A stretch of DNA of 64,000 bases from Acinetobacter colistiniresistens (GTDB taxonomy: Bacteria; Pseudomonadota; Gammaproteobacteria; Pseudomonadales; Moraxellaceae): the NCBI RefSeq assembly GCF_000413935.1, contig NZ_KE340378.1, forward strand, positions 92,627 to 156,626. The letters run 5' to 3'. How positions within the stretch are numbered: the first letter of the stretch is position 1; the number at the start of each line of letters is the position of its first letter. Both the position numbers and the translations under genes were made by a program. This document shows, in pieces, positions 16,261 through 25,497 of this stretch. The notes below the pieces were generated by a model that saw nothing but the letters and a program-made list of their open reading frames with translations, did not search any database and was not told the DNA's origin.

Positions 16261-16291
16261 AAGCCTATCACTCCTTTGGAGTGATAGGCTT
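16261..16291 (+). terminator. Terminator after the pirin gene
   Basis: AAGCCTATCACTCC pairs perfectly with GGAGTGATAGGCTT across a TTT loop. Confidence 0.85.
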
Positions 16292-16661
16292 TAGCTGTAA
16301 GGGTCCTCTATTGATTTTTTTAATATTATGTCACTTATAATTATTCAGCTTGTTATGTGACTTTATTCTCGTTGTTGTCCAATAAACATAGCACCGTTTT
16401 GGGGCCTTGCAAAGTGGATAACGTGCTGAAAATGAAAAAATATAGAATGTTCTGTATATTTTTTTGGCCTAAAATGTAATAAGTTCATTTTTTTCATTGT
16501 GTTAAGTTTAAAATGCAAATTGTGATAAAATGTAACAGAAAAGTAACAACGATATTACGACAAAACTCTGGCAGAAGGCTTGAATCTGGTATTTTTTAAT
16601 ACCGTGTTTCGCTGAACTATCAGTCATAATCAAGAAAAACATCAACTGATGGGACATAATT
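16292..16661. other. Gene-free stretch upstream of the FAD oxidoreductase
   Basis: The sequence is AT-rich with no supported ORF on either strand. A short repeat AATGTAACAGAAAAGTAACAA lies near 16530. A GGTATT-AATACC hairpin (16588-16604) is followed by the leader of the oxidoreductase gene. The promoter of that gene must lie here, but I cannot place it firmly. Confidence 0.4.
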
Positions 16662-17960
16662 TTGGATATTGCAATTATTGGCAGTGGAATGGCAGGACTT
16701 GCCTCAGCCAGAATCCTACATGATGCCGGGCATAAAGTAACCATATTCGAAGCACTCGCAGGGCGAGGCATGGATAGTCATAGTATTGATTTTGATGGTG
16801 GTATTATTGATGCACCCTTAAGGGTCATGAATCCAAAACTTTGGCAGAATACCCTAAGTTTAGCCAGCTATTTAGGCATCGAAACTTTTCCAGTCCGTAC
16901 CTTTATGGCTTGCAGTTGGTTATTTGAAGATAAAACCGATACATGGTTGACCACTTCACGCAGCCGTATCGGCAACTTCCCGATTATCAATAACCGTAAA
17001 GGGATTCAGCAATATGGCTGGCGTCTGGTTAAAGGTATGCTGCAACTGAAAACCGCGGTACATCAATTCTTTAAATCAGACAATCAAGACATCACCTTGG
17101 CCGAGTTCATGAATCAGTATCATATTGAGGAAGTGTTCTGGCATGGTACGGTGATGCCAGTGCTGTATACCATTTGTACGTGCCATCCCAAAACCATTGG
17201 TGAATGGCCGGCGAAACCTTTACTGGAATTTATCCGTCAGTTGACCGAAGGTGAAGCGTTATTGCGGATGAAAGGTGGAACGCCTGCACTGGTCAATCGC
17301 TTGATTGAAGGCATCGACATTCATAGTGGTTCGCCTGTTCAAAAAGTGGAAGAACAGGGTGAAAAAGTGCTAGTTGAAAATGCACAAGGCGAAAGCCAGT
17401 TGTTCGACCGTGTAGTGATTGCGACACCGACCCCAGTGATTGAAGATTTTCTCAAGCAACCACAATTTGCCGATGATATTGCCTTGCTGAAAAAATTCCG
17501 CTTTGAGCAGGGTGATTTGGTGATTCACACTGATCCAATTGTGATGCCACAACGCCGTAAAGATTGGGCGGTATTGAGCTATATGATGGATCGTAAATTT
17601 ACCCGTCAGCAATTTACCGTGTGGATTAATGCAATTGAGCCGAGCTTGGTGGGTAAAAATGCCGTGTTCCAAACCTGGTGTCCTGTCATTGATATCGATC
17701 CAAAGAAAGTGATTTCCAAAGTCAAACTCACGCGTGCAGTGGTTGATTCAGAAACTGTGGCCTTGAATAAACAAATTCAGCAGCGTCATCTGGATTTAAA
17801 CCGTAAAGTGTTTTATTGCGGTTCATGGTCATGTGATGGTTTGCCAATTTTAGAATCTGCTGTGACCTCAGCCATGCATATTTCTGAAATCTTAGGTGCA
17901 GCCGTACCTTTTGTTGGATTAAAACCAAAAGTCAAAGTTGCGCCTGAACTCGGTTATTAA
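16662..17960 (+). CDS. NAD(P)/FAD-dependent amine-oxidase-like oxidoreductase, 432 aa
   Basis: The protein opens directly with the FAD-binding Rossmann motif (DIAIIGSGMAGLASARIL, then E30 in VTIFEA). The TTG at 16662, preceded by GGGA, must therefore be the start; no usable ATG precedes the motif. The C-terminus carries the second FAD contact (YCGSWSCDGLPILESAVTSA). Members include amine oxidases, phytoene desaturases and related enzymes. The methyltransferase at 17963 begins two bases after the stop, so they are surely co-transcribed, perhaps for lipid modification (the pairing is common next to cyclopropane-fatty-acid genes). The substrate is unknown. Confidence 0.85.
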   Translation: MDIAIIGSGMAGLASARILHDAGHKVTIFEALAGRGMDSHSIDFDGGIIDAPLRVMNPKLWQNTLSLASYLGIETFPVRTFMACSWLFEDKTDTWLTTSRSRIGNFPIINNRKGIQQYGWRLVKGMLQLKTAVHQFFKSDNQDITLAEFMNQYHIEEVFWHGTVMPVLYTICTCHPKTIGEWPAKPLLEFIRQLTEGEALLRMKGGTPALVNRLIEGIDIHSGSPVQKVEEQGEKVLVENAQGESQLFDRVVIATPTPVIEDFLKQPQFADDIALLKKFRFEQGDLVIHTDPIVMPQRRKDWAVLSYMMDRKFTRQQFTVWINAIEPSLVGKNAVFQTWCPVIDIDPKKVISKVKLTRAVVDSETVALNKQIQQRHLDLNRKVFYCGSWSCDGLPILESAVTSAMHISEILGAAVPFVGLKPKVKVAPELGY

Positions 17961-17962
17961 GC

Positions 17963-18790
17963 ATGACCACCTTCAAGCAAGCGCTGATCGAAAAAGTCAT
18001 TGGGCATAAATATGCGATTGATGCCAAACGACTTGGTGATGATGCATGGCTTGCTTGGAGTAATTTAGGCTTTTGGCAAGGCCAATATGAGAGTTATCCA
18101 CAGGCCTGTCGAAGTCTGGCCGATCAAATTGCGCAATCGATTCAACTGAAATCCACAGATCGTGTTTTAGATCTCGGCTGTGGACAAGGTGCCAGTTTAT
18201 TGCACTGGCTTCAGCATTATCACATTCAACAACTCAGTGCAGTTGAGTTACAGCCGGATTACGTCAAACGAATTCAAAAACAATTACCGCAAGTGCAAAT
18301 TCATTGTGGATCTTTTTTGAATTTAAAAGCACTGCAACTTTTGAATTCATTTGATGTGGTGCTGTGTATAGATGCGGCTTATCACAGTGATTTGAATTCA
18401 TTTCTTGATTCGACATCCGTAGTTTTGACTTCAAAAGGACGAATCGCGTTTCACATCTTAATATGGTCAGATACTTGGCAGCAGTGTTCTGCTCTACAAA
18501 AACAAAAATATCGCTATCTATTAAAAAGTGCGGATGTGAATTGGCAGTATCTGATGGATCAGCAGCAGCTTGCGCAGACTTTAGCGCAGCATGGTTTTGG
18601 TGAAATTCAAATTCAGGATTTTTCCGAACCTGTATTGAATGGTTTTGCCGAATATATCGAAACACGAAAATCTAAAAAAACCGCCTTTGATTTGGCTCAA
18701 CTCAAAATTGAGATGACTGCCAAGTTGTGCCGAAAACTCTACCAAGATGGATGGGTGCGTTATATTCAAGTCAGTGCAGTAAAAAAGTGA
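17963..18790 (+). CDS. Class I SAM-dependent methyltransferase, 275 aa
   Basis: Motif I is VLDLGCGQGASLL (about residue 68 on), followed by an acidic residue after the second strand (AVELQPD) and VVLCIDAAYH as motif II/IV. An N-terminal extension of about 60 residues precedes the Rossmann core. It follows the FAD oxidoreductase with a two-base gap and precedes the GFA-like gene by seven bases, so all three form an operon. The substrate cannot be told. Confidence 0.85.
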   Translation: MTTFKQALIEKVIGHKYAIDAKRLGDDAWLAWSNLGFWQGQYESYPQACRSLADQIAQSIQLKSTDRVLDLGCGQGASLLHWLQHYHIQQLSAVELQPDYVKRIQKQLPQVQIHCGSFLNLKALQLLNSFDVVLCIDAAYHSDLNSFLDSTSVVLTSKGRIAFHILIWSDTWQQCSALQKQKYRYLLKSADVNWQYLMDQQQLAQTLAQHGFGEIQIQDFSEPVLNGFAEYIETRKSKKTAFDLAQLKIEMTAKLCRKLYQDGWVRYIQVSAVKK

Positions 18791-18797
18791 GAACAAA

Positions 18798-19220
18798 ATG
18801 CCAAATCAATATAAAGGTTCATGCCTGTGTGGGGCAGTGAGCTATCAGGCCGAGGTTGCGCCACGTTATCGTTTTAATTGTCATTGTCGTGATTGTCAGA
18901 AAGCCACAGGTAGTGCTTATGCACCGATTGCTTTCTTTCATCAATCTGAACTAAAAATTAATGGTGAACTCAAGTATTTTGAGTCTTTGGGATTATCTGG
19001 CAAGCCGATACGCCGTGCATTTTGCCCCAATTGTGGCTCGCAAATGTTTGGCTTACCCGAACTCGTGCCCGAAATGATTTCAATCCGTGCAGGAACACTG
19101 GATGATCCAAATCTGTATCAACCGCAAGCAGAATGTTTTGTGAGTCATGCAAATGAATGGGATTTATTAAATCCGAATATTTCGCATTTTGAAAAAATGA
19201 TGGGGAAGAAAAGAGAATAA
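18798..19220 (+). CDS. GFA family zinc protein, 140 aa
   Basis: Zinc ligands of the GFA fold are in place: GSCLCGAVSY, then NCHCRDCQK and FCPNCGSQMF. Family members include glutathione-dependent formaldehyde-activating enzyme and many proteins of unknown function. Length (about 130-150 aa) is normal. It is the last gene of the oxidoreductase-methyltransferase unit and abuts the tRNA-Thr gene, which lies on the other strand. Confidence 0.88.
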   Translation: MPNQYKGSCLCGAVSYQAEVAPRYRFNCHCRDCQKATGSAYAPIAFFHQSELKINGELKYFESLGLSGKPIRRAFCPNCGSQMFGLPELVPEMISIRAGTLDDPNLYQPQAECFVSHANEWDLLNPNISHFEKMMGKKRE

Positions 19221-19229
19221 AGCGAGAAA

Positions 19230-19305
<76 letters not shown>

Positions 19306-19405
19306 AACGTGGCGAGAATTCTACAGAATCTAATTAAAAAAACAAGCGAAAAAATAAGCAAACAGATAAATTTAATTGAATCAGCAAATTTTCGCCAATT
19401 TTGAT

Positions 19406-19732
19406 TTATGTGTTGAGCGCATAAACAAAGGAATCAATCACTTCACCCGTGCTTAAATGCGCTTTAACAGGGACACGTTGATAGCCTGCACCCTCGAATT
19501 CATCCAGTGCTTGCCAGTGTTGTTCTAGGTTGTCTGAGAAAAACACAAAGCCAGAGACCTTTTGATCTGTTTGTTCTAGAACAATACCTGGAAAGCCCAG
19601 TTCAGCGCCCCAACCTTGTTGTTTGAGTGTGCCAAATACATGTGCGTCTGCCCATGTACCACCAATATTTTCCATAATATGGGCATTGGGACGGTTAGGC
19701 CCTAATGTGCCGTAAACAAATAAACTGAGCAT
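19406..19732 (-). CDS. Gamma-glutamylcyclotransferase (AIG2-like) family protein, 108 aa
   Basis: The N-terminal signature LFVYGTLGPN and the conserved acidic residue region ALDEFEGAGYQRVPV identify the AIG2/GGCT fold, in which a glutamate acts as acid/base. The ATG at 19732 places the motif at the very N-terminus, as in the family. Longer in-frame starts to 19891 run through a large palindrome and are unlikely. No good Shine-Dalgarno sequence is visible. It is the last core-like gene before the low-GC island. Confidence 0.8.
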   Translation of the reverse strand: MLSLFVYGTLGPNRPNAHIMENIGGTWADAHVFGTLKQQGWGAELGFPGIVLEQTDQKVSGFVFFSDNLEQHWQALDEFEGAGYQRVPVKAHLSTGEVIDSFVYALNT

Positions 19733-20108
19733 AGTGAAAGCGAGGAAAGTAAAGTATTGGGAAAGGTGCAGATAGTGGATATGGAAGTTAATGAATGTAT
19801 TGAATTTGCTAAGCAGGCTTATATGGTATTTCATCAAGCTATTTGTGAAATCAAGGAAAGCCATTAATGGCTTTCCTTGATTAGTGACCAACTTAATTGA
19901 AGTTGGTTACTAATCTAGGGAGAATTTTTGCTCTTTAATTTTTTGTTTTAGAGCTGAATTTATAAAAATTAGTGACTGTAATCCTAACAAACAGAAGTAA
20001 ATTAGCCAAAAGGTAAAGATTATTAGCTCACTATGGATGTGATTTTGTGGTAAATTAAATGAATTTAGAATATAAAATCACTATTAATCAATAGTATGGT
20101 GGGGTGTT
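19733..20108. other. Island left edge: palindromes and dptF upstream region
   Basis: The part nearest the cyclotransferase gene has no other supported gene. Two overlapping large palindromes (described separately) lie at 19849-19915. From there on the DNA is very AT-rich, as in the phosphorothioation genes. GTGATTTT (about 20038) and AAAATCAC (about 20072) form an inverted pair in front of dptF. Confidence 0.5.
19849..19915. repeat. Two overlapping palindromes at the island boundary
   Basis: Positions 19849-19882 are a perfect 34-base palindrome centred on CCATTAATGG. Positions 19879-19915 form a second stem of 16 pairs with one mismatch (GATTAGTGACCAACTT against AAGTTGGTTACTAATC) and a five-base loop. 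They share four bases. They may act as a double terminator or as a recombination-related structure. Confidence 0.8.
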
Positions 20109-21713
20109 ATGCAATTTATTAATGCATTAGGTGTATTATCAAAATCTTCATCATATGCAGTGACTACAGAAAATGATCTTGATAAAGACTTAGTCAAATT
20201 AAAAGAAAGTTTATATGTGGCAATGCCAATTGAGCAGGATCTATTTGATTTGTTGGGAAAAATAACTAAAAATACAAAAAAAGTTGTTTTTCTGTGTGGA
20301 AGCAGCGGTGATGGTAAGTCAGAATTACTTCTTCGAGCTAAACAAAAGTTTGATAATTCTCATATCAAATTTCATTTAGATGCTACACATAGTTTTGAAC
20401 CGCATGATACAGCGATTGGGACCTTAAATAAGGTTTTTAAAGAGTTTGAAGCAGGGAACCATTCTTTAGTAATTGGCATCAACATTGGGATGTTGGGTAA
20501 TTATGCTGAAGAAGCAGAAAATCTTTGTATAAGTGGAAAACTTAAGAAATATTTAGAACTAAAAGAAAAGTCAGATGATTTCAACTTTATAAATTTTGAA
20601 GATTATCCAAAGTTTGAAATTACTGAAGATGGGTACAAAAGTGAATTTATTACTAGGCTTCTGCATAGAATTACTTGCCCATCATCTGAACTTTATCAAC
20701 TCTTTCTAAAAGATGAGCTTGAGGGGTTAAACAGTGCAGATCAGTTTAAATTCGTCAATTACAAATTACTATGTAACGAACAGGTACAAAAAGTACTGGT
20801 TGAATTATTGTTAAAAATAAGATTATTTAGAAATCAATTTATTACAGCAAGAACATTCTTAGATCTGGTTTATGAGTTAATTGCAAAAAAAGATTATTTA
20901 TTTAACAATTTATTCAGTTGCAATGAAAACGAAATTTTAGAAAAAACAATTGAATTTGACCCATCTCGATTGAGAACAAAGACGATTGACCGATTTGTGA
21001 TAGGTTATGAGCTTGATAGCCTACCAAATGATTTTTATAGTTTTAAACAAAAACTAAAAGCTGAGTTAATGATTGATGATTTAAATGACTCTAAATCTTA
21101 TATAAGATTGTTTTATATATTAAAGTATTTAGATCTAGGGAATAATTATCATAAAAAATTTACTGATAATTTTGCTGAAAAATTACTCTTGAATTATTTA
21201 GATGTTTATAGACACCATATTTATTATGGTCCGGCTAAGTCAAAATCTACATTGCGAAACTTTTATAATAAAGAACTCATTAATGCGATTAGAGGATATA
21301 TTAATAAAAAAGCACCTTATTTAAGGGATGATCAATTTTTAATCTCGGAATATGGTGAATATAAGGTAATTTCTCATTTAAAACTTGGTCCTGATTTTTC
21401 TGCTATAGAGAAAAATCAGTCTAAAAATAGTAAGGGCTTTTTTGATGTTTATATTCGTATTAAGGATTTTTCAGAGGAAGAAAGTGATCCTACAGTACAG
21501 TTTAGTGTAGATATTAATTTGTATGAACTATTAAGCAGGCTTAGAGCTGGATATAGACCAAATAAAAATGACAGAAGTGTGGTTGTTATGCTTAATGAAA
21601 TTGTGAATAGACTGTTTAATTTTGCCAACAAGTCTAATCAGATTAATTTTAAATCTATTTCTAATGAAATTAAATTTATTCGTGAAGATGATTGTATAGA
21701 GGTAGAATATTGA
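20109..21713 (+). CDS. dptF: DNA phosphorothioation-dependent restriction protein DptF (DndF), 534 aa
   Basis: This is one subunit of the DptFGH (DndFGH) restriction complex, which acts on DNA lacking phosphorothioate marks. A P-loop lies at residues 64-71 (GSSGDGKS), followed by an ATPase-like region and a long alpha-rich C-terminal part; length fits DptF. The ATG has a purine-rich site GGTGGGGT upstream. The stop overlaps the next start in TGATG, so dptF and dptG are translationally coupled. Identification is supported by dptG, dptH, dndC and dndB in the same island. The gene looks intact, although its partners are damaged. Confidence 0.87.
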   Translation: MQFINALGVLSKSSSYAVTTENDLDKDLVKLKESLYVAMPIEQDLFDLLGKITKNTKKVVFLCGSSGDGKSELLLRAKQKFDNSHIKFHLDATHSFEPHDTAIGTLNKVFKEFEAGNHSLVIGINIGMLGNYAEEAENLCISGKLKKYLELKEKSDDFNFINFEDYPKFEITEDGYKSEFITRLLHRITCPSSELYQLFLKDELEGLNSADQFKFVNYKLLCNEQVQKVLVELLLKIRLFRNQFITARTFLDLVYELIAKKDYLFNNLFSCNENEILEKTIEFDPSRLRTKTIDRFVIGYELDSLPNDFYSFKQKLKAELMIDDLNDSKSYIRLFYILKYLDLGNNYHKKFTDNFAEKLLLNYLDVYRHHIYYGPAKSKSTLRNFYNKELINAIRGYINKKAPYLRDDQFLISEYGEYKVISHLKLGPDFSAIEKNQSKNSKGFFDVYIRIKDFSEEESDPTVQFSVDINLYELLSRLRAGYRPNKNDRSVVVMLNEIVNRLFNFANKSNQINFKSISNEIKFIREDDCIEVEY

Positions 21714-23026
21714 TGATGAGTTTGACAACTGATCTAAAGCCAACAAGTAATAGTATGGCTAGCTTTTACCCTATCAGCACTAATGAAAATAGTAATGACT
21801 TCAATTGGGAGCATGTAACAAGCTTATTTTTAAGTGAGTTATACGGATTGTTAGCAGAGAAAAAATTAAATAAGTTTGAAGAGGATTTGCAGAAATTTCA
21901 TACAAACTTTGAGCAAAATTTCAAAAATGAAATCCAAGATCAACAGGCTTGGGCAATGGTCAATGATATTTATTTTTTAAAAAATAATATTGCTAAGATC
22001 TCACCTAAATTACGTATTTTTTCATTGTCCGAAGATAATCAGAATCTATCAGCCGAAAAGCGAATAGTAAGTCTCTTAAAAACTTTATTTAAAAAAGATG
22101 TTATTTATAAAAATGATGTAAATAATCTGAATTTTATAGAGCAGAGAATTTATGAAACATTTGAAAATTCTTTTCCCAGTCGTTTACCAGATTATGAGGG
22201 ATTATACTCTTATCTACCACAGCTTTCTAATATTTTTGCTAAAGACCTAATTTTTTTAACAAATTATTCAAAATATTTTTTAGAAAATATTCAACTATTT
22301 TTGGAGTTGTATACATTCTTATATACAGCTCAATTGTCTATTGTAATTAATGGTTGGAAAGAGGCTGATGAGCCACATATCAAAGACTGTTATTTTATAT
22401 TAGACAGCGAAAAAGCAAGCCGAGAGAGAGCTTCATTACAAAGAAGCGGCTATAAGTTAGTAGAAAAAGGATTAGATTCGATATTTCCGACTTTAGCCCT
22501 CTGTGAAAGTTTACAGAATAGTGAAGGTCAAAAATTTCCTTTATGGAAATTAGTAACGCAGTTAAGCGATGCTGATCTTGAAAACTTAGAGTATTATTAT
22601 AAAGCATTTGCTGAAGATAGACGTCTAACAATAAATAGTAATGAATTTGATGATGTGGTTTCAGCACTTGATGCCTTACAACATTTATTCAAAGCGCAAT
22701 TTGCAAAAGGTGAAACGAGAGCAAGTCGAAATTCAAATGTTGTCCGTGCAATAAAAAATATTGTTTTAAAACCTTTTATGCAGACTAGGGGAAGTGCTGG
22801 TACGGTATTTGTACTTACTCAAGAATACTTGCTGTTATTAACAAATTTAGTGATTGGTCATAGAGAGAAGTTACGCTTATATGATGTTATTACAGAATTG
22901 GAATGTCGAGGGATTTTCTTTGATAAGGAAAGTAGAAAAGCGTTAGTTAGTTTTTATGAGCGTTTAGGTAATGTTGAAAAAATGAGTGATAGTGGGGATG
23001 CAATCTATGTCAAAAAAACAATATGA
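21713..23026 (+). CDS. dptG: DNA phosphorothioation-dependent restriction protein DptG (DndG), 437 aa
   Basis: The gene lies between dptF and dptH, overlapping both (TGATG at the start, about 20 bases at the end), as in known dpt operons. The protein is alpha-helical with no recognisable catalytic motif, and its length of about 440 residues fits DptG. The start is ATG 21713 or the ATG one codon later. The call rests mainly on synteny and on general resemblance. The function within the DptFGH complex is not well defined. Confidence 0.82.
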   Translation: MMSLTTDLKPTSNSMASFYPISTNENSNDFNWEHVTSLFLSELYGLLAEKKLNKFEEDLQKFHTNFEQNFKNEIQDQQAWAMVNDIYFLKNNIAKISPKLRIFSLSEDNQNLSAEKRIVSLLKTLFKKDVIYKNDVNNLNFIEQRIYETFENSFPSRLPDYEGLYSYLPQLSNIFAKDLIFLTNYSKYFLENIQLFLELYTFLYTAQLSIVINGWKEADEPHIKDCYFILDSEKASRERASLQRSGYKLVEKGLDSIFPTLALCESLQNSEGQKFPLWKLVTQLSDADLENLEYYYKAFAEDRRLTINSNEFDDVVSALDALQHLFKAQFAKGETRASRNSNVVRAIKNIVLKPFMQTRGSAGTVFVLTQEYLLLLTNLVIGHREKLRLYDVITELECRGIFFDKESRKALVSFYERLGNVEKMSDSGDAIYVKKTI

Positions 23027-25076
23027 GGATTTTTTGGTCGAATTATTTTTTGACTGGGCAAAAAATTACTTAAGCATCGGTGAGAAACTCCACTTTAAAT
23101 CTCCAGACGATAAAAATAGCCTTGAACTTTTCAAAGCTTTTTGTCATAAATCAAAATCATCATTCTATTTAGATGATGAAGAAGTTAAATATTTCTTAAT
23201 AAATGATTTTAAGGTTATTCCAGTGCTTCATTCTGATGATGCTCCTGGGTACACAGAAAATTATATTTCTTATTTGAGAGATCATGTATCAAGTCAAATA
23301 GGGAACTTTAAAAATTCTATTTTACTCATCATACATAACTCATCTTTAGACACCTTAAATAATTCATCTAAAGATTTAACTTTAGCAGGTAATATTTGGA
23401 ATACTAAAGCAATTTATGAGGCTTTATTAGGGTTTATAAATGAAAGCTCTTTCAAAGATCATGAAATATCTAAACACCTTTTGAATCATCAGTTTGAGTT
23501 GATTTGTGCTGATGGCGCCACTATGTTCGGCTTTAGAGAACTATTCAATGCTGTTCAAGATGGAAATATTGAGTTTAATGAACTTGGCTATTTAAACGAT
23601 TCTGCGTTAGGAAGTTGGGATGAGTGTAATATTAATCAAATTGAAAAAAGGCTCAATGAAAATAAAAGACTCAAAGAAGATATAGAATATATTATTGAAC
23701 AATTTCCAACAGAATATGTTGAAAAACTAGTTGATTTAGATTTCAGTGAAAAATTTATTGAGAAATTTTTCTCTAATGATGATTTAGAGTCGTGGAAAAA
23801 GACTTTAGATTTTGGTGAATGTCAGCAAGAAAGAGAAAAGAACTCTGTAGATCTTATAGAGTTTTCTGAATTGAATACTTATGAGGTAAAAAGATATCAC
23901 CGAACCAAAGGAGCTACTTCCCAAAAAAGTAGTTCTGCCAGTCGTGAGCATCATTTGATTTTAGAAGTTGCCCCTAATCAAACATTCATAAACTTTGATG
24001 TTGTATTCATAAAGGGGCAGCTTTCTGAAGATGAAATAAAAATATCAAATAAATTTAAGAAGTTTTTAAATTTTAGAGTTAATAATCGCTCTATTAAAAA
24101 GACAGTTATTAGTTTAGAAACAGAGTTTGATGGAACACCCAAATATCTAAATTTTGAAATTAAAAGATCGAAGCCGAAAGAGTGTTTCAAATTTAGAGTA
24201 CTATTAATTCCAGAAAATATTTTCTCAGTGAGTTCATTTGAGGATAAGTTTCTTATAGTACCCAATAAAGAAATGATCATTCTTGAGACGGACCAATCCG
24301 AATTCACTTTCGATTCATCTATTAGTACAACTTACCCCCTGTCTGAATGTGGTGAAAGTATAGATACAAACAAATTCGGTGCTGTAGATTTTGATAATCT
24401 ACTAAATACAGAAGAACAAGTTAATTTTATTTTAACGAGAAATGAGCATACTTTAACTTTTGAGATACAGGGTATTCTTTCAGTCTCAAGCCTAAATCTA
24501 CCTCTAATTTTTAACTCGGAATCTTATCAAAATTTCTTTGATGATCAAGTTTTTGGGGTTTACAATGCTAAAAGCTCAAGAATATCCTTCTCAGGCCGAG
24601 AATATCGAACTAAGAATGAATATAAAAAGTTACTAGAATTAGAAATAGAGCTTGTTTCACAAAACGTATTATCTACGAATACTATTCGTGGTGCTGAGAT
24701 TTTGATTGATGATTTAGCAACTACTTATCCTGCATTAAGCATGGCTTATACGCAGCTTTATAATTATTTAAAAGATAAAAATACAACTTTAAGTTTAGTT
24801 TCATGGGGTAAAGAATTTAGGTCACTGGTGAATCGAGTAGTTACAGAATATGTAGAACTTATTCATGCAATCCCTACTGAGAGAATGCTTTCAGATGGGT
24901 CAAAAACTCTAGTGAATCTTGGGTTCTGTGAGTTAGATGGGGTGGAATATATTACTCCATTTCATCCATTAAACCTTTCCTATTTCTTAAATTTAATAAA
25001 TGAATGTTTAAATGATTCTACAGGTTCTTTTAAGACCTTACATGCGACAACTCTAAGGCGCTTACCCGTTGCGTGA
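23007..25076 (+). pseudogene. dptH: Truncated DptH (DndH): N-terminal ~685 residues only
   Basis: The start MSKKQYEDF at 23007 has GGGGAT upstream; an earlier GTG at 22986 is less likely. DptH is normally a large protein (well over 1,000 residues) with a C-terminal HerA/FtsK-type ATPase. Here the frame resembles DptH up to about KTLHATTLRRL and then stops after five further codons, inside sequence that is the antisense of dndC. No Walker A motif occurs in what is left. The 3' half, including the ATPase, has been lost, so the restriction complex should not work. The break is shared with dndC near 25060. Confidence 0.8.
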
Positions 25077-25497
25077 TGAAGTCATTTGCTGGTTCAATCT
25101 TTAATCGTTCTGTACACCAGCGGAACTTATTGCTTGGAGCAGGATAACCGCGGCCAATTAAGTTGACCCAGAATGAGCGTTCAACTCGTGGGCTTACTTT
25201 TTGAACAATAAAAGGCATGCCTTGTTCATCAGATTTTTTCTGAATGCTTTCCAGATTTTTGTCGATATAACGAACGATAATAGGAGTTTCAACCAATGTA
25301 TCTGAACTAATCACGTACACGGGTTTTTGTCTCTTCTCCGTGGGAAGTAGAGCTAGAGCATTCCAAACTAACTGTAATGCACAGGTAGAATCTTTACCAC
25401 CAGAGTATCCTACGACCCAAGGCCGCTGATCAGAAAGATAAACTTCTTGAATTGATGCATGAATATCTTTAAGTGAGTTGGTCTCAAAAAAACTCAT
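25030..25497 (-). pseudogene. dndC: Truncated DndC sulfurtransferase: N-terminal ~145 residues only
   Basis: DndC is the PAPS-reductase-like ATP pyrophosphatase that activates DNA for sulfur insertion. Its PP-loop SGGKDST is at residues 32-38, and the downstream family segment FRWCTERLKIEPAN is present. Full DndC is roughly 500 residues. Here it stops after 155, and the last ten or so residues come from the fusion partner. The start codon follows the dndB stop directly (TAA-ATG) with a ribosome site inside the end of dndB. With the rest of dndC, dndD and dndE missing, DNA phosphorothioation should be impossible. Confidence 0.85.
25045..25070. other. Deletion junction joining dndC and dptH tail to tail
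   Basis: Plus-strand dptH and minus-strand dndC run into each other here and each ends a few codons inside the other's antisense. Family-like sequence for DptH stops at about 25060, and that for DndC stops at about the same place. A convergent full locus would have the rest of dndC, dndD, dndE and the dptH 3' end between them. The exact base cannot be fixed without an intact relative. Confidence 0.65.

Noticed and set aside
19733..19891. N-terminal extension of the cyclotransferase gene
   Set aside because: The extended frame runs through the large palindrome, and the family motif VYGTL belongs at the N-terminus.
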